Assembly (NCBI RefSeq): GCF_000247815.1
Contig: NC_021679.1
Span: 38,501,622 to 38,565,621 of the forward strand
Direction of reading: 5' to 3'
Origin: Ficedula albicollis
Lineage: Eukaryota > Chordata > Aves > Passeriformes > Muscicapidae
DNA length: 64,000 nucleotides
Part shown: positions 32,143 to 48,140 of the stretch, piece by piece
How positions within the stretch are numbered: the stretch's first letter is position 1
How the letters are laid out: each line of letters begins with the position of its first letter
Position numbers and translations under genes: made by a program
Notes under the pieces: generated by a model
Database searches by the model: none
What the model saw: the letters and a program-made list of their open reading frames with translations, nothing else
What the model was told of the DNA's origin: nothing

Positions 32143-34579
32143 ATCTCAGAGTTGAAACTGAGGTTCAGTCTAAACTAAGGAAGATATTTTATTTCCAAGG
32201 GAAGGCAGCTGGAGAGGTGTTGGTTTAAATTCGGTGGTAAAATATTAATTAAAGCAAAACCTTTGAATGCTGGAGACCTAAAACACCACAGAAATTATTT
32301 CAGATTTTTCCCTTCCACCCACAGGGGCTGCACTGAGGGGATCCTGCACTCCTGAGGCCTCAAAATAGAAATATGGGGAAGCTTCATGGAGCCATGCTCG
32401 CTGTGTGATTTGGACCCGTTCTCAGAGCCAGTTCTGCTTCTAAAGCAGCAGAAATGTGTTTGAGCAGGGAGCTGGTGCCAGAGCCTTGCTCACCTGAAGA
32501 CGACTGAGCTGGCTCTGGGGCCAGGAGCCCTCCAGCCCAGGAGGGGAACTCTGCTGAGGAGGCAGAACCACGCAGGGGGCTCCAGCTTTTCACAGCACTG
32601 CACCTGCAGGTCGGCAGGGGAGGGAGGGAAACACACCATTCCTTTACCCACGGAGCAGCTTTCCAGTAATTCAGGGGAGATCAATAAAGCAGCTCCACGC
32701 TCACGGCCTGCTCATGAATCTTAACCAAGAGAAATAATAATAAGTGACAGAGGAGGTTTCTGGTACTTTAAATAAGCAAGTGAGCCTTCTAAAGCTACGA
32801 GCAACGTTCTCTGGATATCAAAAATAATAACTGGTTGTGCAGCAGTGCAGCATGGAAACACAAGGGTATAAGATATACTGTACTTTAAGCTCTGTTTGAT
32901 GAATCTGAGCACAGTTCCTGGGGGATAGATTACTTTAAACCATGCTCTTTTACTTTCTAATCCTGACTTGATTTGATTTGTACTTTAATACAGCTGCCTG
33001 GCAATTCAACAGCAAATAGAGACTATTTATGTAATCATATTGTAAGTAGTGGGACAGGAAGAAACTCTCTAGAACCTTTTTGGAAAATAGTTTGTTGTAC
33101 TTTTTTATTTATTGAACAGCAGGGCTTCAGGCTTTTCAGTGCTCATTATAATTGGTTTTCTGCTTGAACTTTCAAAAACTGTCATGTCAATACTCAAACA
33201 GAATTTTTTTGCTTACTATATGGCTGTGGGCTCTATTTTCTCATGTGCTACTTGGCAAAGTTCTTGTAATATCTTAGAGGCAAGTTCTAGACTCGGAACC
33301 CTGTGGGGCAGTGATACTGAGCTCTGCCCAAATCCTGTGGGACAGTGACACTGAGCTCTGCCCAAATCCACTGAACTCTGCCCAAATCCTGACCCTGTGG
33401 GACAGTGACACTGAGCTCTGTGTCATCTCAGAGTTGAAACTGAGGTTCAGTCTAAACTAAGGAAGATATTTTATTTCCAAGGGAAGGCAGCTGGAGAGGT
33501 GTTGGTTTAAATTCGGTGGTAAAATATTAATTAAAGCAAAACCTTTGAATGCTGGAGACCTAAAACACCACAGAAATTATTTCAGATTTTTCCCTTCCAC
33601 CCACAGGGGCTGCACTGAGGGGATCCTGCACTCCTGAGGCCTCAAAATAGGAATATGGGGAAGCTTCATGGAGCCATGCTCGCTGTGTGGTTTGAACACA
33701 TTCTCAGAGCCAGTTCTGCTTCTAAAGCAGCAGAAATGTGTTTGAGCAGGGAGCTGGTGCCAGAGCCTTGCTCACCTGAAGACGACTGAGCTGGCTCTGG
33801 GGCCAGGAGCCCTCCAGCCCAGGAGGGGAACTCTGCTGAGGAGGCAGAACCACGCAGGGGGCTCCAGCTTTTCACAGCACTGCACCTGCAGGTCGGCAGG
33901 GGAGGGAGGGAAACACACCATTCCTTTACCCACGGAGCAGCTTTCCAGTAATTCAGGGGAGATCAATAAAGCAGCTCCACGCTCACGGCCTGCTCATGAA
34001 TCTTAACCAAGAGAAATAATAATAAGTGACAGAGGAGGTTTCTGGTACTTTAAATAAGCAAGTGAGCCTTCTAAAGCTACGAGCAACGTTCTCTGGATAT
34101 CAAAAATAATAACTGGTTGTGCAGCAGTGCAGCATGGAAACACAAGGGTATAAGATATACTGTACTTTAAGCTCTGTTTGATGAATCTGAGCACAGTTCC
34201 TGGGGGATAGATTACTTTAAACCATGCTCTTTTACTTTCTAATCCTGACTTGATTTGATTTGTACTTTAATACAGCTGCCTGGCAATTCAACAGCAAATA
34301 GAGACTATTTATGTAATCATATTGTAAGTAGTGGGACAGGAAGAAACTCTCTAGAACCTTTTTGGAAAATAGTTTGTTGTACTTTTTTATTTATTGAACA
34401 GCAGGGCTTCAGGCTTTTCAGTGCTCATTATAATTGGTTTTCTGCTTGAACTTTCAAAAACTGTCATGTCAATACTCAAACAGAATTTTTTTGCTTACTA
34501 TATGGCTGTGGGCTCTATTTTCTCATGTGCTACTTGGCAAAGTTCTTGTAATATCTTAGAGGCAAGTTCTAGACTCGGA
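32067..34579 (+). repeat. 1,282 bp period tandem duplication (two ~1.23 kb copies)
   Basis: Copy 1 is about 32067-33297 and copy 2 about 33349-34579, separated by about 50 bp of minisatellite. I see only five mismatches, all between 32369 and 32418 of copy 1. Both copies end at the same CTAGACTCGGA. Each copy holds an AT-rich, regulatory-looking part (32640-33290 and 33922-34572). It could be a true recent duplication by exchange between minisatellite units, or a haplotype duplicated by the assembler. Confidence 0.95.
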
Positions 34580-34955
34580 GCTGCTATTTCAGGGGCCGCA
34601 GGGCAGGGCTGTTTCGTCTCCCCCGCTGCTCCTTTCCTCCCGCCCAGCGCTCCGCGGCGTTTGCCGGGGCCGGGCGGGCTGGGGAGGGGGCTGCCAGCCT
34701 GCCGCGGGCCCCCCTGCGCTCGGCGGGCTCTGCTGGGCTGGGCCCGGCGCCTAGAGCGGGGTGCGGGGCTCCCCTCTGACCCTGCCGGCGGGGACGGAGG
34801 TCGGCGAACAGCAAGAGCGAGATGGATGGGAGAGAGAGAGAGAGACCCGCCGGGCGATGCCAGGCACGGCCTCACGCCCCGCTCCTGCCCGGGACGGGGC
34901 CTGGTCCCGGGGCAGCGCCGGCCCTGTCCGCACGGCCGGGGCTGGGGCGGCTGCA

Positions 34956-34960
<5 letters not shown>
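34580..34960. promoter_or_regulatory. CpG-island-like segment
   Basis: GC-rich with many CpG dinucleotides (GCGCTCCGCGGCGTTTGCCG and similar) and GGCGGGG/CCGCCC-type motifs, beginning exactly at the end of duplication copy 2. CpG islands often mark promoters, but no exon is recognised downstream. The right side runs into a 20 bp minisatellite and poly-C. Confidence 0.45.
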
Positions 34961-36910
<1,950 letters not shown>

Positions 36911-37970
36911 CCACAACGCTTTCCACAAACACAAATATTTCTGTTCCTGGAGAGCTTTCCCTCAGCTGCTCAATTCGTTCCTTTGCAAACAGCCTGTAAA
37001 ATTGCTGTCGTAATTTTCTATCGTGTTGTGAAGACTGGAGAATAAAAAAAAAATAATAATTTTTGAAAAAATTGAATGAAGAGTCTAGTGCCTTGGAAAA
37101 AAAAAAAAAAAAACAAAAACAAAAAACCAAAACCAGTTTGCCTGCAGTGGGGAAGGGTGTTCTCTGCTGTGCTTTGGTGGGAAAATAAAATTCATCTAAA
37201 TGGGAAATATAACCAGTTTATTTTAGTACTTAAAGAAAAAAAAAACCTATTTGTGGTTACTTACTGGATTAAAAAAAAATAAAAATAATAAGAAAAAAAG
37301 GCTTGATCCAGCTGCTGTATACAAAATTAAATTAAACCAGAAACCCAGCCTTAAAGCCCTGCTTTTTTGGTGCTGATCTTGCAAAGCAGCAAGGAGAGGA
37401 GGTGGATCTGTTACTTGAGCCTGTGACGAGGGCCAAGGCTCTCTTTAGCGCTCTGGTGACTGTCAGGCATTGCCAAGGTGTGGCACCAAGGCAGGGACCG
37501 AAGCACTTGAGCCTGGCTTAGCTGGGCAGGACTGCCCAGCCCTGAAAGTCGGCTGCTCCACCAGCACTGGGGCTCAAAACAAAAACAAAACAAAAAAAAC
37601 CAAAACACTGCAGGCGGAGCTCTGCCTCCAACTTCTCCCAGTGTAAGAGGGAAAACTCGGATTTCTGTTCTAAATTCAGGCTAGATTACAAATGAATGAT
37701 CAACTCAGTGCTCGGAGCGCCAGGATTTTTTCCCAGTGCTTACCAGTGCTGACAGAAGGAAGCAGGCAATGAACTGGTTTAAGTACATGTCACTAATTCC
37801 AAGGAAATTCAGCGAGTGGGGGGGACAAAAAAAAGCCTCATATAGCAGCAAATGCTCTCAGAAACAATAGTGCAATATGCAGCACTTATTAAAATCTATT
37901 CTTTCTGTCAAATCCTGAGCCGGCAGGGGTGTGCAAACACGTGCACTGTGTGTTAACCTGACACGTTCTG
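36911..37970. other. Unique sequence with A-rich tracts
   Basis: A-rich tracts at about 37047-37130, 37235-37300 and 37575-37605. No gene recognised. Confidence 0.5.
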
Positions 37971-38356
37971 CTGGGCTCTGCCAGCACCAGAGGAAAATTC
38001 CACACAGCAGAATCTCGCTGGCCAAAATCCATGCAAAATTAGTATTTCAACTTAAAGCACACGTGCGTGGGGATGCTGTTAATAACAGGCTGAACAACAG
38101 CCTCAAAGCTTTCTCTTTTTAAAAAACAAAAAAAACGTTGTGCATTTCATGTTAAAATACATTCTGGGCTCTGCCAGCACCAGAGGAAAATTCCACACAG
38201 CAGAATCTCGCTGGCCAAAATCCATGCAAAATTAGTATTTCAACTTAAAGCACACGTGCGTGGGGATGCTGTTAATAACAGGCTGAACAACAGCCTCAAA
38301 GCTTTCTCTTTTTAAAAAACAAGAAAAACGTTGAGCATTTCATGTTAAAATACATT
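37971..38356 (+). repeat. 193 bp tandem duplication, two copies
   Basis: Copy 1 is 37971-38163 and copy 2 is 38164-38356. Both start near GGGCTCTGCCAGCACCAGAG and end at ATGTTAAAATACATTC. They differ at two positions near the right end. Each contains an E-box CACGTG (within GCACACGTGCGTGG). Confidence 0.93.
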
Positions 38357-39020
38357 CAGTGGAGGGCTCTCACTGCAGAATTTATATTTGCTTTTTTGTT
38401 CTCTTATTAACTCCTGTATTTTCGGCGCTTGACTTATGAAATACTAACACTGCAACTATTTTTTTTCCCCCCTTAAAGACAAAACAAAAAGAAAAGCTGT
38501 ACAGTTGATTTTTAAAATAACCAAACCCCCCCAGTTTGTCGTTTTCCCAGCGTTTCCAGGGACAATAGGAGGCAATAGCTGGGCAGGATCAGGACAGGGG
38601 AGGTTTCTCCAGCCTGGCTGGCAGCTGGGAAGGGAGAGCAGAGATGAAATTGCAGGTTGGGTTCCTAAAACTGTATCAAGGCTACTCTTTTAGTCAACTT
38701 GGAAATTTATATACTATACACTAACCCTCCTTTAATATCCTCTCTCTCTTTCCTCTGGGCATTTATTGCTGTTCTTTCTAGTTCAGTAACCAGTGAGCAG
38801 AAGGTTCATTAAAACTAATTGAATTGGAAACTTGTCTGCCCTGGGAAATGTTAACTCTTTGTTGTTATCTCTGGGAAATTCCTTTTGTTATTTCCCTTTC
38901 AGTGATGTGCTAACAGCAAACAGCACCTGGGGAAGGTGGGGAAGGTTTTCCTTCAGCAGCCTGGCTGGGCAGATCTCTGGGACGGATCTGTCACCCCGGG
39001 GTCCCTGGGGGAAGGGGGGG
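38357..39020. other. Unique noncoding stretch
   Basis: AT-rich single-copy DNA with T- and C-tracts near 38460. No gene recognised. Confidence 0.5.
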
Positions 39021-40470
39021 CAGGGACCACCAGGGTCTGTCCCAAGGGTGCCAGGGACCACCCAAGGGATGTCAGAGACTACCAGGCTCCTTCCCAGGGG
39101 TGCCAGGGACCACCAGGCTCTTTCCCAAGGGATGTCAGAGACCACCAGGCTCCTTCCCAAATCCCCAGAGACCACCAGGCTCCTTCCCAGGGGATGCCAG
39201 GGACCACCAGGCTCCTTCCCAAATCCCCAGGGACCACCCATGGGATGCACTTCCCAGGGGATGCCAGGGACCACCAGGCTCCTTCCCAGGGGATGCCAGG
39301 GACCACCAGGCTCCTTCCCAGGGGATGCCAGGGACCACCAGGCTCCTTCCCAGGGGATGCCAGGGACCACCAGGCTCCTTCCCAGGGGATGCCAGGGACC
39401 ACCAGGCTCCTTCCCAGGGGATGCCAGGGACCACCAGGCTCCTTCCCAGGGGATGCCAGGGACCACCAGGCTCCTTCCCAGGGGATGCCAGGGACCACCA
39501 GGCTCCTTCCCAGGGGATGCCAGGGACCACCAGGCTCCTTCCCAGGGGATGCCAGGGACCACCAGGCTCCTTCCCAGGGGATGCCAGGGACCACCAGGCT
39601 CCTTCCCAGGGGATGCCAGGGACCACCAGGCTCCTTCCCAGGGGATGCCAGGGACCACCAGGCTCCTTCCCAGGGGATGCCAGGGACCACCAGGCTCCTT
39701 CCCAGGGGATGCCAGGGACCACCAGGCTCCTTCCCAGGGGATGCCAGGGACCACCAGGCTCCTTCCCAGGGGATGCCAGGGACCACCAGGCTCCTTCCCA
39801 GGGGATGCCAGGGACCACCAGGCTCCTTCCCAGGGGATGCCAGGGACCACCAGGCTCCTTCCCAGGGGATGCCAGGGACCACCAGGCTCCTTCCCAGGGG
39901 ATGCCAGGGACCACCAGGCTCCTTCCCAGGGGATGCCAGGGACCACCAGGCTCCTTCCCAGGGGATGCCAGGGACCACCAGGCTCCTTCCCAGGGGATGC
40001 CAGGGACCACCAGGCTCCTTCCCAGGGGATGCCAGGGACCACCAGGCTCCTTCCCAGGGGATGCCAGGGACCACCAGGCTCCTTCCCAGGGGATGCCAGG
40101 GACCACCAGGCTCCTTCCCAGGGGATGCCAGGGACCACCAGGCTCCTTCCCAGGGGATGCCAGGGACCACCAGGCTCCTTCCCAGGGGATGCCAGGGACC
40201 ACCAGGCTCCTTCCCAGGGGATGCCAGGGACCACCAGGCTCCTTCCCAGGGGATGCCAGGGACCACCAGGCTCCTTCCCAGGGGATGCCAGGGACCACCA
40301 GGCTCCTTCCCAGGGGATGCCAGGGACCACCAGGCTCCTTCCCAGGGGATGCCAGGGACCACCAGGCTCCTTCCCAGGGGATGCCAGGGACCACCAGGCT
40401 CCTTCCCAGGGGATGCCAGGGACCACCAGGCTCCTTCCCAGGGGATGCAGGGACCACCAGGCTCCTTCCC
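39021..40470 (+). repeat. 32 bp minisatellite, about 45 copies
   Basis: The unit includes ATGCCAGGGACCACCAGGCT and CCTTCCCAGGGG. From about 39250 to 40450 the copies look identical. The left edge (39021-39250) has variants with altered spacing (CCAAATCCCC, GGGATGTC). The unit has no stop in the frames used, so several long frames on both strands exist only because of the repeat. Confidence 0.97.
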
Positions 40471-41398
40471 AAACCCCAGCACAGCTCCAGCCTCGGGCAC
40501 CTGGCTGAGGGTGGCACAGAAACCCCCAGGTGACATCCCAGGGATTGAATGTTACAGGGAGATGCCCAGGGGGCAGAATCTCAGCTTCCTTCTGATAACC
40601 CTTTGGGAAAAACACTCCCCAGACAGCTCAGGAAAAGGGCTCAGGACAGGGGCTGCTCCAGCTCCTCACAGCTCCAAAATATCGATGAAATAAAGCACTT
40701 GATAATAGTCACAGTGGTGGATTTCTGACAGCTTTAAAAATCAATGGAAAATAACAGGCAACCCACTGTTGCTAATAAAAGTAAATATTTATGACTGATT
40801 TGACTGAGCTTCAATACCAGTCAATCACTTTCCAAAGGATCTTTGCAATTCATTAACCTCTTTTTACTGGTCTTGTCCCTGTTGGTATTAGCCATTAAAA
40901 GGGAATAAGGGAGGGGGGCTTGATTTTTCTGTTCTCATCATTCATGGCTTATTTGTTCATTCCCTCCATTCCCATACGTTGCTGTTAAATTGATTGTCTG
41001 TTTAGTCATATGAATGATAAAGTAGCTCTGCCAGGGAGGATGAAAGCCTCCATTAATTCCTGAGGAGGGTGGGCTGCTCTGCTTCAGCCTCAGCCTAAAC
41101 CAAAACTACTCCCATAGTTTCCTGCCACATCAGTAACTAAATTTAGCCCTTAACATATTGCTGATAATAAGAGCCATAATTCCCCTCACAAACTTTTCCA
41201 TGTCAAAACTTCAGGGAAAATGATGTTTATGAGTATCTCCTAAGGACTGTTGTTATCAGGCTGGTGTCCCCAGCCCAGAGCGTGATGCAGCAGGGGTGGA
41301 GACGGCTGTCCTCATGTCAGGATTCCAATGGCACTCCTGAGAAATCACCGTGCCACGCCGCAGGGGAAGGAGGATTGCGCCAGCAGGATTTCCCGTGG
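40471..41398. other. Unique sequence, partly regulatory-looking
   Basis: The part near 40700-41240 is AT-rich with TAAT cores and no coding frame. No gene recognised. Confidence 0.45.
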
Positions 41399-41705
41399 AA
41401 AGGGGGGAGCTGCCCGGGGAGGGTTGGCCCCCCATCCCTGGAGTGTCCAGGCAATTCCTGGCGGCGGCACTCGGAGCTCTGGGCTGGGACAAGGTGAGGA
41501 TTGGGCACACCTGGGACTCCGTGGGCTGGGAGGGACTTTCCAACCGCAGGGATGCTGGGATTCTCTAAAAATAGACACAATTGTGCACACCTGGGACTCC
41601 GTGGGCTGGGAGGGACTTTCCGACCGCAGGGATGCTGGGATTCTCTAAGAATAGACACAATTGCATGCTGGGATTCTCTAAAAATAGACACAATTGTTCC
41701 TCTAA
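41399..41705 (+). mobile_element. CR1 3' tail with 80 bp tandem duplication
   Basis: GGGAGGGACTTTCCAACCGC and the closing GGGATGCTGGGATTCT resemble the CR1 terminal block. The segment starting GCACACCTGGGACTCC occurs at 41505 and 41585, and a third shorter copy of the end starts near 41664. Confidence 0.55.
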
Positions 41706-42120
41706 ATAATCAGGATTAGGAAGGTAGGTGTGACTTTGTAACCTGTATTAATCCTGCCTGTCTCTTTTGAAACTGGTGAGCTAAGGCACTGTCTAAACAA
41801 AATCTCCATTCAGAACCTTGTCCCTCTAAAATACCCCAGAGGGACGTGGGTGATATTTTCAAGCGATGGCCTCGGTGGTGCAGCCAAAGCACAACGAGGA
41901 CCACGTCCTCACTGACACACTCTGCTCCATTATGAGCAACCAGCTCTAGAAACACGATCTGTGGGACCTAAATTAGAGCAGAACCCGTGCGATCTAAATT
42001 AAAGGCATTTCACATCCCCTCCACGAAACACCTCCTTGCTGTCTCAGCCCCCTAATGGGGGCGTGAGGAGGAAGGAAGCCTGTCCCACATCCCACCCTCA
42101 GGAGCCGCCAGCAGGTACCG
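41706..42120. other. Unique noncoding stretch
   Basis: No gene recognised. It ends abruptly at poly-C after CAGCAGGTACCG. Confidence 0.5.
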
Positions 42121-43852
<1,732 letters not shown>

Positions 43853-44660
43853 GCAGGGGTCACCGGCGCTGCTGTCACCTCCGGGCAGGGGCAGGGGGTG
43901 GCACCGGCCAGGACACCCCTGTGACACGTTTTACAGCCGAACAGATCAGATATCTGGTATCTCTGGAGCGGAACAACCCCTGGGGAGCGGCTCCGGGCGC
44001 TGCCGAGAGCAGCAGATGAATTCTGCGCCGTGGAAGTTTCCCTGATTAACACCGAGTCCCTTTTCCGTGCGTGAGTCACCCCTGCACAAACTTCTGTTGA
44101 TGCTAATTTAGCACTTTCGCTTGTGAGCTCCTCTGATCTATTCGGCAGCTCGTTTCCAAGAGCAGGGATAACCACAGATTGCCCACGGACTGTTCTCGAG
44201 TCTGTTGGCTCCAGCATTTGTTTTTCTGTCTGATTAGTCACTTCAGCCCCACGCTGCTGTCTCTGCTCCCTGTCGCTACCCCACAACTCCGAGTCTCGTG
44301 TCCCCAGACATAAACGCTTTGAAACTGCGGCAGGGAATTCTCAGTTAAAGACCCTCATGTCTGGATTTGTTTTGCCCTGCCAGTCCAGCCCAGGCTGAGT
44401 TTCAGTGAGGCACAGCTCCATGTCTGCGAGTGTTCACTCGGTGCAGAGCTCAGAATGTGCTTCCAGCTGCTCAGCAGGGCTCCCTCTTTCACTGTTTGAG
44501 GTCACTCCCCCTTCACTCCAACACTCACCTCAAGCTTTGCTAAGAAAGGCGAGGCTTGTGGACAGCAAAACAACTCCTACTTGTTAGACTGACTCTGAAA
44601 ATGTTCATCTTACTGTAAACTAAACCTTACAAGACAAGTTCTTTAGCACTCCCTCAGGTG
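43853..44660. other. Unique sequence, no gene seen
   Basis: Single-copy DNA with moderate CpG at the left. The 156-codon minus frame at 43816-44286 overlaps the repeat and has no domain that I recognise. Confidence 0.45.
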
Positions 44661-44875
44661 TGGATTCTGACTCTGGCAGTGTTTTGGGGTTGTTCTTTGC
44701 ATTTCTATTTTAATTTTGCTAGTCAAGAACTGTTATTCCTAATTCCCATATCTTTGCCTGAGAGCCCCTTAATTTCAAAATGATAATAATAATTTGGAGG
44801 GAGGGGGTTTACATTCTCCATTTCAAAGAGAAGCTCCCGCCTTTATTGGCAGCCACCTGTCCTTAAACCAGGACA
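44661..44875 (-). mobile_element. LTR copy C, 5' part only
   Basis: On the minus strand it starts TGTCCTGGTTTA at 44875 and follows copies A and B through the GTAAACCCCCTCCCTCCAAA block to CTGCCAGAGTCAGAATCC near 44662, then diverges. It has no poly-C and runs through the point where copy A is replaced by poly-C. Confidence 0.75.
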
Positions 44876-46231
44876 GCGGGTCGCACCTGCAGGGCCCTGA
44901 GCTGCGAGGGAGCAGCTCCAAACCCGCCAGCCCAGCTCCTCTGCAGAGCTCACACGGAAACAGCGCCTAACTGGGGTTAGGCAATGTAAATTCTATTTAG
45001 ATGGCAACTCAGACAATGAGATAAAGCTCATAAACTCCGTTTTATCATCCTCTTTCTCCGAGGATGAGTGAAATCCTCTTTCCTTGTTTGCAGAGCGTGG
45101 GAAAGCCGCCTGGGAGTGAGGCCGGGACGGGAGGGCATCAGCACGGGCGCACCTCGCAGAGCCGCCCTGCCGACTTCACCCAGCTCTGCTCAGCCCCTGC
45201 AGGGAGAAACGAGCCCGGGAGCTGCAGGGGGCTCGGCTCTGAGGGGCAGCAGCGACACAATCCCACCCCCCAGCGCCCCAAGCCCAGGGTCCCTGCACAT
45301 CCCTAAACCCAGCATCCCCATCTCCCCGAAAAGCCGCGCTGGCAGCTTCCCTCGGCGGCACCAGCGGCCGGGGAGCGTGTGAAAACCAGCCCTTGCGGCC
45401 CAGATTGGTCCCCAGATCACCAATCCGTCTGTTCAGCCCGTTCCAGGACAGCCCTGGCCGAGGCAGAGCCAGGCATCCAGAGCCCCCTCCCCTCCCCTGC
45501 AGCCTGCAAGGGGCTCCGAGCTCGAGTTCTTGTAGATAAATACAGAACATGCTTACAGCTGCCAATGACAGATGTTCAGTGTAAATATTATTCCAGCAGA
45601 TTTTTTAATCAGATGGTGTAATGCATGATAGTGTCATTTAAAAGGGAAAAAAATGGGTGAATACAGTGAAAAAATTACCATTTGAAAGGCAGAACTATTT
45701 TTGGCAGAATTCGTAATGAACTAATTTTCCTTGTCAGCAAAATTATGCTGAAAGAGACACAAAACTTATTTCTTAGTTGTAAGAGAGCGAATAATTAAAA
45801 ATTATATACATGTTCACCTTTATGTTCAGGTGCAGAGGAGTCCCGCACACCATGACCTGTATTTGTTCAGCACCATGGAAACCATTTCACTCCATTATCC
45901 AAACACTATTTACATAAAACCGAGGGGGAAAAGGTAAGAGAAAATAAAAGTGGCACAGGCAGGAATAATGACGGCGATCGGATTCACGGTGGAGCGGTGG
46001 GCAGGCAAGCAGGAGGGCGTTAATGAGATTTGCATTGCCGAGGGTTCCGAGGGGCTGATCGCATCCGAACGGGAGGAAAAGGCAAAGCCGAGCTGAGCGG
46101 GGCGAGGATCGCTCCTTGCGCCCCAGCGCTGCTTCAGCGGAGGGATAAACCCCGCCTAAAGCCCGCCTAAAGCCAGCCTAAAGCCAGCCTAAAGCCAGCC
46201 TGAGAGCGGGGACAGCTCGGCAGGAGAGACG
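44876..46231. other. Unique sequence with CpG-rich and regulatory-looking parts
   Basis: About 44960-45060 and 45540-46085 are AT-rich and look like conserved noncoding DNA. About 45100-45380 is GC- and CpG-rich. Short frames of 80-130 codons show no domain. Confidence 0.4.
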
Positions 46232-48140
46232 GGGGGACAGCAGGGACAGGGACGGGAACAGGGACGGGAACAGGGACAGGGACGGGAACAGGGACAGGGA
46301 CGGGAACAGGGACAGGGACGGGAACAGGGACAGGGACGGGAACAGGGACAGGGACGGGAACAGGGACAGGGACGGGAACAGGGACAGGGACGGGAACAGG
46401 GACAGGGACGGGAACAGGGACAGGGACGGGAACAGGGACAGGGACGGGAACAGGGACAGGGACGGGAACAGGGACAGGGACGGGAACAGGGACAGGGACG
46501 GGAACAGGGACAGGGACGGGAACAGGGACAGGGACGGGAACAGGGACAGGGACGGGAACAGGGACAGGGACGGGAACAGGGACAGGGACGGGAACAGGGA
46601 CAGGGACGGGAACAGGGACAGGGACGGGAACAGGGACAGGGACGGGAACAGGGACAGGGACGGGAACAGGGACAGGGACGGGAACAGGGACAGGGACGGG
46701 AACAGGGACAGGGACGGGAACAGGGACAGGGACGGGAACAGGGACAGGGACGGGAACAGGGACAGGGACGGGAACAGGGACAGGGACGGGAACAGGGACA
46801 GGGACGGGAACAGGGACAGGGACGGGAACAGGGACAGGGACGGGAACAGGGACAGGGACGGGAACAGGGACAGGGACGGGAACAGGGACAGGGACGGGAA
46901 CAGGGATGGAACAGGTATGGGAACAGGGACAAGTATGGGAACGGGAACAGGGACAGGGATGGGAACAGGGACAGGTATGGGAACAGGGATGGAACAGGGA
47001 CCGGTATGGGAACAGGGACAGGAACAAGTATGGGAACAGGGACGGGGATGGGAATGGGAACAGGGACAGGGATGGGAACAGGGACAGGGATGGGAACGGG
47101 AACAGGGAAAGGGACAGAAATGGGAACATGGACAGGGACATGGACAGGTACAGGGACGGGAACAGGAACAGGAAAAGGGACAGATATGGGAACAGGGACA
47201 GGGATGGGAATGGGAACAGGGACAGGGACAGGAACAAGGACAGGTACAGATATGGGAACAAGAGAGGGACAGGTATGGGAATAGGGATGGGAACAGGGAC
47301 AGGAACAGGAACAAGGACAGAGACAGGTATGGGAACAGGGACAGGTACGGGGATGGGGACAGGGACGGGAACAGGGAACAGGTATGGAAACGGACAGTGT
47401 ACTTGTTCTCATTTGTGTTACAGAGTTCCGTACAGGGACAGGTATAGGAACAAGGACAGGTATGGGAAGAGGGACAGGTATTAGAACAAGGACAGGGACA
47501 GGTATTAGAACAAGGACAGGCATAGGTATGGGAACGGCACGGCACGGCACGGCACGGCACGGCACGGCACGGCACGGCACGGCAGGAGCAGCAGGAGCAG
47601 AAGCAGGAGGTAGGTGCTGCCCCGACCCCTCTCTTTGCGAGCAGCCCGCCGCTCCCCGGGGCTCCCCACTCGCACTGACTGCCAGGGGAGGATGCCTCCC
47701 GTCTCCTTTCTGCTCTTCCACCCTGTTGCCCTCTCGCTCCTCTTTCCCTACCTGGGAATTAGGGATGGGAATGGGAACAGGGACAGGGACAGGAACAAGG
47801 ACAGGTACAGATATGGGAACAAGAGAGGGACAGGTATGGGAATAGGGATGGGAACAGGGACAGGAACAGGAACAAGGACAGAGACAGGTATGGGAACAGG
47901 GACAGGTACGGGGATGGGGACAGGGACGGGAACAGGGAACAGGTATGGAAACGGACAGGGCTGGGTATGGGAACAGCGATGGGGACAGGGACAGGTATAG
48001 GAACAAGGACAGGTATGGGAAGAGGGACAGGTATTAGAACAAGGACAGGGACAGGTATTAGAACAAGGACAGGCATAGGTATGGGAAGAGGGACAGGTAC
48101 AGGTACGGGAATAGGGATGGGAACAGGGACAGGAGCCCAG
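46232..48140 (+). repeat. GGGACAGGGACGGGAACA minisatellite complex
   Basis: From 46236 to about 46905 an 18 bp unit (GGGACAGGGACGGGAACA) repeats about 37 times almost perfectly. From there to 47530 it degenerates (GGTATGGGAACA, GGAACAAGGACA). A second block at 47759-48140 repeats 47197-47540 at a shift of about 555-561 bp. On the minus strand this yields long PVPVPV or SLSLFP frames, which are artefacts. Confidence 0.95.
47536..47584 (+). repeat. (GGCAC)n pentamer, about 10 copies
   Basis: Perfect GGCAC repeats between the two halves of the minisatellite complex, followed by about 175 bp of nonrepetitive DNA (47585-47758). Confidence 0.95.

Noticed and set aside
39021..40693. 585-codon and similar frames over the 32 bp array
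   Set aside because: They exist on both strands and in different phases, and consist of cyclic repeat peptide with no domain.
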